Shown here piece by piece: positions 57,420 to 64,000 of a stretch of DNA of 64,000 nt (positions are counted from its first letter, which is position 1; each line of letters opens with the position of its first letter). Source of the stretch: Plazaster borealis (taxonomy: Eukaryota > Echinodermata > Asteroidea > Forcipulatida > Labidiasteridae). Location: positions 5,004,721 to 5,068,720 of the forward strand of contig CM037457.1 of NCBI GenBank assembly GCA_021014325.1, written 5' to 3'. The position numbers and the translations under genes are program-made. The notes under the pieces were generated by a model, which saw nothing but the letters and a program-made list of their open reading frames with translations, was not told where the DNA came from and did not search any database.

Positions 57420-58030
57420 CGTCTATAGTTGTACATTATGAAGTATTGACGCAGTCTCCGGTGTTCAAATCGCTCGTCGGTGATACGTATCGATTGGCGG
57501 CGGCCGGGCGCGACGCTGTCGGCCAGGGCGATCATACCGTGCGTGACCGGTCGGAGTTGTTTTCTACTGAAGTCCGAGATGAAGTGCGTATAATATGCTT
57601 GAATGATAACCTCCTTCATCATGCGCATTGTGTAAAATTACCATTCCCTTTTAGAAAGGAAATCGTTCGTTTTGGAGCTGATTCAACCTGAGGCGCTTAT
57701 GGTTAACGCCGGCAACAACAAGCATGTAGCAACATGATTGACTCTCGATATAGTGGTACAGTCAAAGACACCGATGCCCCGGGGCGAAACCGTCCCGTCG
57801 AAAGCGGAGATGCGATCCATCCGTTTAAGTTGCCAAAAGTTGAGGTGGCCCATATTAATGGCCGACTTTTATTGAGACATTTTGTGACAGCAGACTTGCT
57901 TGGTTTAATTGCAGTCGAGAATAATGCGAGATCGGCTGTACAAGTTGGCCTTTCTGTTTTCCCAAGACTCGGGCACTCGGCCAAACCGGAGGCTGAAAGA
58001 ATGGCCCTGTGTGGTTTGAAATGATACCCC
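57420..58030. other. CG-richer unique block with overlapping frames
   Basis: This block is less A+T-rich than its neighbours (GGCGGCGGCCGGGCGCGACG near 57498). It holds open frames on both strands, including plus 57734-58024 (MIDSRYSGTVKDTDAPGRNR...) and minus 57703-57984. Neither matches a known domain, and both being open argues against reading either as proven. Confidence 0.3.
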
Positions 58031-58689
58031 CTCTTGTGTTAATTATTAATAAATAAATTATTTTATTTATTATAAGCCCTTTTCGAAACCATGGTGTGGG
58101 CCCATGTGGGCTTTGAAAACTTACACTTTCCGTACGGAACTTCAAACAGGCTGACGGTGCCATAGCCTGAACATCTGACGTTACTCTTCGAGGCTCGTGA
58201 ATAACGCCATATACCAGCCTTGAGCACCTGGCGGGATCCTGCCAGATGTACCTTTGACCTCGCATCTCATTCACACGTGTACACACATTACACCTTGATT
58301 ACACAAAAACTGTTTGCTCATGCAGCAGCAGACGATCAAAAGTACACTAGCTACTGCTGGTGTATGTTGCTGACAAACTACGTCACTTCGGAGCAGACCA
58401 ATCAATGCAGAAATTGGAAGTTTACGTCACTGCAAGTTAATCTATACTGATATCATTAGACCAGTTCAAAAGTGTGTACAAAACCAATGGGAGCTGTTGC
58501 CAAAAAGTTAGGGTACAAACAAAAGAGGGACAATAGGAGGTCCCCGATTGCAGGTGTTTACACACTTGTGTGTTTGTGTGTAATCTTACATCGGCACTTT
58601 CGTGTTCCTTTAAGTTTTCTTTGTTCAAGTTGTAACCCATTCAAACGTATTCAAACATTTTTTTGTAGTTGCGGGAACTTCGTAGATTC
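58031..58689. other. Unique, nothing recognised
   Basis: No repeat or exon is identified. Confidence 0.45.
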
Positions 58690-59125
58690 CCACGCACATT
58701 GCTTGAAAGTTTGGAAGAAACAAAATATCGCATTATCACGTTCGAAAACACGCGAAACTTGCTTTTGGCGCATTATAAAAAAGATAGACCATGTAACCTT
58801 TGTTGACAAAAAGAGTGACATTGTACATTCCAGGGCATTTCCTGGCAGGCAAGATACCGTTCTTCACTGTCATATCGGAATTTTTACATGTTGTGTTATA
58901 ATAACCACCTTAATTAAAGAGTTATATAAATAACACCGGTCACAGTTTTGCGATGTGCCCCCTTTCTTCATATCAAAAGTAAACTTTATAAAAATCAGAC
59001 AGTGCAATCTCCAGAAAATATAAGAATTAATGTTTTCTTCCACTGAGCTGTGTACTAATTGTGCCTGCAGGAAGTCCAGGCTCTGTGGCTCTTTTGTCAA
59101 CATGTGATGTCACAGGTTGGTCTAA
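58690..59125 (+). repeat. P-family repeat, copy 2
   Basis: Shares with 27130-27605 GACCATGTAACCTTTGTTGA, TTTCCTGGCAGGCAAGATAC, TTCATATCAAAAGT, CAGACAGTGCAATCTCCAG, TGTGCCTGCAGGAAGTCCAG, GCTCTGTGGCTCTTTTGT and CATGTGATGTCACAGGT. The 153-codon frame over 58472-58933 crosses into it and is not conserved in copy 1. Confidence 0.65.
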
Positions 59126-59757
59126 AGGATGAACCCTTGAAATTACATGGTTCCCATTTCCGACCGATAGTGGTTTGCCGGCCGCCAAAATGGAGTGAAT
59201 CTTTTTCCCTGCGGATTCTTTCCGCGAAAATACCCATAAAAACCAAATCAGGCACTAGACATCGCTATATTCGCCTTCCTACGCAGCCATTATCGGCACA
59301 AACTTGATCTACTACAATCCCACTGAGTGAAAAGCGGCAGAAATAAATAGCGCGCGTACGTGTGTGCACAGACGAAGTGCTAGCGGAGTACTTAGTATAC
59401 GCAGGGATTGATGACCGGTCTTGGTACAGCCTCGATTTACGCGTGCTTTTCTCATAGCCAGTCTGGTAAACGCACACCGTCTTCTCGTTCGAGCCTTTCT
59501 CTATGGTTCGAGTAAGCAATTACTTCATTTTGTGTTTCCGGCCAGACAACATAATGGACTCGTGAAATTAAATAGTGCAAGAGATAGTATGAGGCAGTTT
59601 GCGTCTTTGTTGGGGTTGATTGATGTTTATTTTCTGTGTTTATCTTCCTTTTTTTGTATAAAGGCGTTCTGTTATTTGTATAGCGTGGTATGAATGTTCT
59701 GTGGACTCAATTTCTGTACTATTAAATATAATAATAATATATATATTTATACTTCGC
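59126..59757. other. Unique, nothing certain
   Basis: No repeat is recognised. The frame 59421-59693 has no domain. (TA)n-like sequence lies at 59730-59748. Confidence 0.45.
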
Positions 59758-60159
59758 TTAAAGGGATTGTACACGTTTGGTAATTGGAACCCACTGTTTG
59801 TTTCAATCCTATGGAGTTGTAGATAATATACCATAAAACTAACGTGTGCAAATTTCATTTCAAAAGGTGGTAGCGTTTTTGAGATATTGCCCAAAATCTG
59901 GAGCGGTTATGTCCACGCAGGAAGAATAATCTGCAATTGGAATACACAATCTGAGAAACGTTACTGCAGTAAACGCTTCTCAGATTCAATTTTTGGGAAA
60001 TAAAAAGTGATATCTTTTTCCATAACCGCAGTATTTCGAAGTGAAAAGTTTCTCAAAATGCATTATACTATATCCAAAGTTGCTGTACTTCTTACCAAGT
60101 AAGTTTTTATTGCCATAAATCTTCAGAGTCATCACCAAACGTATATACTGACCCTTTAA
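59758..60159 (+). mobile_element. TTAA family A MITE, full length
   Basis: TTAAAGGGATTGTACACG left, CGTATATACTGACCCTTTAA right. The central palindrome GAAACGTTACTGCAGTAAAC is near 59953-59975. Confidence 0.9.
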
Positions 60160-60930
60160 TAGTGCGTTTCTAAGCGTTATGGTGCGGTTGTCCATGCAGA
60201 CTAAGTAAAACCAAGGCAACAGTATCAACAGTACAACATTTTTGCATTTTGTTTTTGACCAACAAAACTTTGATTCCTCAAATAAAAATATTATCAAGAG
60301 ACCGTTCAATAACAAAGGTGCTCCCATTGTAAATTATATTGTATTTTTATTACTTTAACTCGTATATCATACCTTTAGGGACATTGTTGTGTTAAACAAA
60401 GCACCCCAACAACCTAACTTTATTAATTTCCGGTTTCTCAACTTCAGTCAAGGCCAGAAAATCATCATTACGCACAAAAATTCCCAAATGTGATGACATT
60501 TCAGATAATAACGAATACGTTTTGAATATCGGTAATCATCAAACGCTGACAAACCACCATCAACGGTCAAAATCATCGGCGGGGAGACAGTGCAAATAAT
60601 CTCGGCGCAAATCACAAGTTCTTCGGTCCGTTCGGTAAAAAAAATGTTAACGCAGCAGCTATCGATGAGACCACCGTGCCGTATAATTTGTATTCAACCC
60701 CAGGCGAAAAACGTGGGAGCTCTGGATAATTTGAGATTACCTCCAAGATATCCGGAGGAGCGAAATAAGGAGTAGGGGTTTTTTTCTCCGTTTTTGTGTG
60801 TCCCCCTCCCCCCTTCTTTGCCAAAATGTTTACGTGTGGTTGTTATCGGTTTGCTATAGAGTGGCGATCATGTCGTTTTAAGGCCATTTATTCCTGTGGT
60901 TGCGTTCGGGGTGAAGAGCGAGTTTACCAA
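60160..60930. other. Unique, nothing recognised
   Basis: No repeat or exon is identified. Confidence 0.45.
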
Positions 60931-61300
60931 CTCGTGTTTGAGCAAACTTTCCCTCCCGGATCCCCAGCTCTTTTTCCCCCGTGAGCCATGGCTTTACATT
61001 CACCACTCGGTTGTGGGCAGTCAGCCGTCATGCCATCGGGACGCACGAAGTCCCTATTGTGGTGGGGGGGGGGGGGGGAGAGAACATGCCAAACTCATCA
61101 CACGAGGGAGAGGAGGAAGACAAAGCCCCCCCCGGGGGTTCTGACTCCATCCTCTCCCTGCTGCAGCCCGGCTCGAAATTGCCCGATCGTAATCAGATTT
61201 ACCAGGGACATCACGAGCGCATTGAGCGAAGTTCACCAACGGGGGTCTGAGATGGGATTAGTGGGCAGGGTCGTCTAAAATGAAACCCCCCTCAGACGAG
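60931..61300. other. G/C-run-rich unique block
   Basis: A long G run lies at 61062-61078 and GCCCCCCCCGGGGG near 61124. Several short frames overlap on both strands, as expected for G+C-rich DNA. No gene is called. Confidence 0.4.
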
Positions 61301-61843
61301 GCAAAGGTACAGATCGTTCTAATCATCGTGGGCCGTGTAGGGAAGGTGACTGTTTGCCAAGGTACAACTCATTAATGTGACTCCTGATGAGCTGAGTTAG
61401 CCCTCGTCTTTGATTCATTGACAATCAATGCGTAATTTGACCGTTGAGCAATACTCGCAGCTAGAGGGGCTCGAATGTTGTGGGTTGCTCATATAAAAAC
61501 ATTGAGAGTTATGTTGCAGAAATTGATTTTAAATATTAGGCAGACAGTCACCAACCATTTACTTCATAGTGCAATGTCTTAAACCCTGTAAGCAGACGGG
61601 TTCTGCTTTAAAGAACATCCCCAGCAGTTTTTATTTCATAAACGCTGCTTTAGTGAAACCCTTGCTCTGTACCCTAAGCAAAGTAATATGCACGCAAACT
61701 TGCCTGCGGTTCGTATAAGCAGAATGAGTGATGCAACAATGAACATCTGTTGTGTGAATACACGCAGACGCTCTGCCAAATCTTCTTGACAATCGTTTAT
61801 GAAATTCTTCTTCTTATATCGTGTCCACACACATGTTTCAGCC
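61301..61843. other. Unique, nothing recognised
   Basis: No repeat or exon is identified. Confidence 0.45.
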
Positions 61844-62037
61844 AGGTCCCAATTTCATAGAGCTGCTTAAGCAGAAAATATTGCTTAACATTTTTCTGCT
61901 GAGCATCAATGAGCAGGATACCAGTCATAAATGGTACATGTGAAATGGTATTTTGGTTGCTGACCTTACTCTGGTAAGCATAATTTTGTTTTGCTTAGCT
62001 ACTTTTTGTGCTTAAGCAGCTCTAGGAAATTGGGCCC
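61844..62037. mobile_element. F-family MITE, near intact
   Basis: GGTCCCAATTTCATAGAGCT left, AGCTCTAGGAAATTGGGCCC right. Core GAGCAGGATACCAGTCATAA and CTGGTAAGCATAATTTTG. Confidence 0.85.
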
Positions 62038-62209
62038 AGAACTGAGCACAGTCTTTGGCATTTTCATTGAATTCAGCTCTCCAGCCTCGCATTTCTTCTC
62101 CAGTGTAGGGGACATCCGAGTAGGTGATCCATTGTTTGTGGTTCAGAACCGCATAATATGCAGGTCACATTCTGGTCGCCCAATTTCTTGAGCGTTACTT
62201 TGCAGCGAC

Positions 62210-62374
62210 TAGGGCTCAATTTCATATAGAGCTGCTAAGCAAAAATTAGCAGGATACTGGTCACAGATTGTACATCAGTAATGGCATTTTGGCTGGTAAT
62301 CATATTTTGGTAAGCATAATTTTGTTGTGCTTAGCTACTTTTTGTGCTTTAAACAGCTCTAAGAAATTGGGCCC
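62210..62374. mobile_element. F-family MITE with internal deletion
   Basis: GGGCTCAATTTCATATAGAG left, AGCTCTAAGAAATTGGGCCC right. The ATATTGCTTAACATTTTTCTG segment of the left arm is missing. It lies only 170 bp from the previous F copy in the same orientation. Confidence 0.8.
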
Positions 62375-62579
62375 AGTACGTGATCTGAGTCGGTTGACGC
62401 ATTTCCATACAGCCGAGCTTGAGTCAGCACCGGGTGGGAGTTCTTCTTTTGCACTTTATGGACATGGATGTTACTGTTGGAAGGTCGGCAAGCCTGAATT
62501 CCCACAAGGCTACTTTGGTATTACCAACTGGTTTTAGCAATTTCACTCGGTTCAGTTTCACTCGGTTCAGCTTATGAAA

Positions 62580-62885
62580 TAAACCTTTGCCTGCTTTGAC
62601 CTCTCGCACAACGCGCAGTGCACTTACACGCGCCTACCCTGTCCATTCAAAAATGTACACGAAGGAATTAACTCCCAAAATGGTGGAAATGGTAGACGCG
62701 CACTGTGCAGAGGTGCGTCCCCAACCTCGTTCCCAGTGGTGTACGATCTCGCCGCGCCATTTTGTTTTTCTTTCCCAGAATGCCTTGCTCGATTGTAAGG
62801 GGTTAGTGACGAGAGATGTATCGATACGGCGCGCTGCCCATGGTAGCGAGGCTGGTGCGTCCCGCCTTTTGCAAGGGGTTTGACC
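62580..62885. promoter_or_regulatory. CpG-richer block, possible promoter region
   Basis: CG dinucleotides are frequent here (CTCGCACAACGCGCAG, GATCTCGCCGCGCCATTTTG) compared with the rest of the window. A GCGCCATTTT word near 62754 resembles a YY1 site. A frame is open over 62587-62883 (MPALTSRTTRSALTRAYPVH...) with no known domain. It is followed by a repeat, then more CG-rich sequence and an exon candidate. Promoter function is inference. Confidence 0.3.
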
Positions 62886-62900
62886 CTTGCACCAACGTCA

Positions 62901-63103
62901 GGCGCGGATCCAGGGGGGGCGTGGGGGGCGCACGCCCCCCCTTTTTCATATAAAAAAAAAAAAAAAAAGAGGGAGAAAAGAAAAAAAGAGGGAGAGAGAG
63001 AGAAGGGGAGGGAGAAATGGGGCAACAAACTTCATTTATCATTTTGCTGCTTGGTATATTTTCACGCCCCCCCGTTTAGAAAATCCTGGATTCGCCCCTG
63101 AAC
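62901..63103. mobile_element. V-family MITE, intact ends
   Basis: GGCGCGGATCCAGGGGGGGC at the left mirrors GAAAATCCTGGATTCGCCCC at the right. Inner G and C runs pair (GGGGGGCGCACGCCCCCCC). The middle is a poly-A run followed by GAGAGAGAG. It interrupts the CpG-richer block. Confidence 0.75.
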
Positions 63104-63245
63104 GTCACACGCGATAATGTCTGCCGCGCTCGCCATTTTATAAGTCGCTGGTAACCGTGTAAACGCCGCGTCGCCTAATATACACTACACTGTATAACAC
63201 ACAGGGACATTGATTCTCAGAAGTGGCGCAACTAAGATTATTGTG
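63104..63245 (+). promoter_or_regulatory. CpG-richer block with TATA/YY1-like words
   Basis: GCCGCGCTCGCCATTTTATAAGTCGC near 63122-63147 combines a GCCATTTT (YY1-like) and a TATAAG (TATA-like) word, followed by AACGCCGCGTCGCC. It lies about 270 bp upstream of the candidate exon at 63506 on the same strand. Confidence 0.3.
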
Positions 63246-63289
63246 ATGATGCCGTCATAGAATTAGGACAACATGCAATTGTTTTCTGC

Positions 63290-63335
63290 CATAGCTAGCT
63301 GTATTATTTTATGAAACAGCTTTATGAAATTGGAT
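63290..63335 (+). mobile_element. F-family right-end fragment
   Basis: AACAGCTTTATGAAATTGGATCC corresponds to the right end of F. Nothing else is preserved. Confidence 0.35.
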
Positions 63336-63505
63336 CCATGTCGCAGTTTGTCTATTATCCTGTTTTTCCAGAGAAATCATTCTCTGTTGTTTCATTAAAT
63401 ATTTTATGCCAAAAACAGCTTTGTGGAACCGTGTCCAGCGTGATAACCATGATGACAAATTAAAAGGTAATTAACTGTTTTTATTTCAATGGTTTTTATT
63501 TTCAG

Positions 63506-63563
63506 GAGAAACGAAATACAAGAAGGCAGTGCTGGAGCAAGAAACACAGGGATTGCTGAAAAG
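63506..63563 (+). CDS. Candidate 58-bp internal exon
   Basis: A strong pyrimidine tract and TTTTCAG precede it, and AAAAG|GTACGA follows it, a good acceptor and donor pair. The 58 bases are open in two frames. One gives ETKYKKAVLEQETQGLLK, a charged, helix-prone peptide with no lysine/glutamate run longer than two; another gives RNEIQEGSAGARNTGIAEK. The third frame has a stop near the end. Base use (GCAGTGCTGGAGCAAGAAACACAGG) is unlike the A+T-rich flanks. The exon is phase-shifting (58 = 19 x 3 + 1). I cannot name the protein; the neighbouring exons would lie outside or unrecognised at 62587-62883. A non-coding exon is possible. Confidence 0.4.
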
Positions 63564-63861
63564 GTACGAACCAAATCCTGTTAAAACCTACACATTTGCG
63601 AACCTTTAGTTTTTGGTGTCCGAGCTCTCTTCCCATTCTCAAAACCGTTTCTTATCTAGGCGTTGGCCATTTTTAAAACTACGGGCTCGGCTTAGGCCCT
63701 GTCTGCTATTTTGATAGCGTGCGCTTTCGATACGGGGCGTCAAACAAGTGTACGGAGTCCAGGCCGGAGCCCAAGACCGGAGCCCAAAGACCAATCCGAG
63801 CCCAAATCCGAGCCCAAGCCCTGGGCAAGCCGAGATTTCGAAAGTGGAGTTTGGACCAGAG
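63564..63861. other. Unique; short GAGCCCAA repeats
   Basis: CCGGAGCCCAAGACCGGAGC and CCGAGCCCAAATCCGAGCCC (63760-63820) form a short degenerate tandem of 10-12 bp. Three frames stay open through it for that reason. Confidence 0.6.
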
Positions 63862-63962
63862 ACCCTTATCGTTGTGTGTCCATCTCGGTCGAGTTGCCAA
63901 CGTTCTCCCCGTCTATTCAGTTTCAGAAACCAGACTATTTCCTCTCCATCGTCGGTTAGATT
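63862..63962 (+). mobile_element. R-family remnant
   Basis: AGACCCTTATCGTTGTGTGTCC, ACCAGACTATTTCCTCTCC and ATCGTCGGTTAG resemble the R left terminus and core. The right part is lost. Confidence 0.4.
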
Positions 63963-64000
63963 AACACGGATACAATAAGATTGAATCTGCCTGTTAGGGG

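Noticed and set aside
57703..58024. Protein-like frames on both strands
   Set aside because: Both strands are open over the same bases in a CG-richer block, so neither can be preferred without homology.
58472..58933. 153-codon plus-strand open frame
   Set aside because: The 3' half lies in the P repeat, and the other P copy does not preserve the frame.

Overview
This is animal nuclear DNA: about 60% A+T, no operons or dense ORFs, and no reading frame longer than about 150 codons. Dozens of short interspersed repeats fill it. tRNA-derived SINEs, a LINE reverse-transcriptase remnant, Penelope-like 3'-end motifs and many palindromic MITEs point to a marine invertebrate. From memory of such repeats I favour an echinoderm, perhaps a sea star. 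No host gene confirms this, so treat the taxon as inference.

No complete protein-coding gene is visible. The best coding signals are a 58-bp internal exon candidate at 63506-63563 (pyrimidine tract and AG before it, GT after it), behind a CpG-richer stretch at 62580-63240 that could hold a promoter, and a weak minus-strand first-exon candidate at 21233-21487. The window is therefore mostly intergenic or intronic.

The dominant component is a group of short elements sharing the terminus TTAA-AGG, called here families A (11 copies), B (6 plus an end fragment), D (2), J (8, mostly broken) and Y (1 half). A, B, D and J share arm sequence, for example a TTTCACAGG block, but each carries its own palindrome at its centre. 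One B copy (33540-33915) sits inside a C-family element with TTAA on both sides, which gives the target-site duplication directly.

Other families: C (CACTGCAAAAAC ends), E (CTGACCC/GGGTCAG palindromes), F and G (GGGCCCAATTTCAT-like ends), H, Q, R, S, T, V, Z, and P (two diverged copies). tRNA-Leu-like SINEs (24409, 40061, 42680, 54690) and two other tRNA-like heads (428, 30189) are present.

Tandem arrays: 16-bp units at 1-258; 23-bp units at 21961-22738; 20-bp units at 28196-28400; 49-bp units with an exact 147-bp higher-order repeat at 43606-44530; CAA/CAG DNA at 46016-46500; and 106/107-bp units at 50145-50459.

Layout: 0-9 kb mostly unique with scattered repeats; 9-19 kb dense in A, C, D, E, J and Penelope-like motifs; 21-25 kb a minisatellite, then H, A and a SINE; 26-34 kb A, B, P, LINE, S, Q and the nested C/B element; 34-40 kb largely unique; 40-48 kb SINEs, Z, the 147-bp array, CAA DNA and J; 48-56 kb B, A, E, T and an inverted duplication; 56-64 kb F copies, P, A and the CpG-richer end with the exon candidate.
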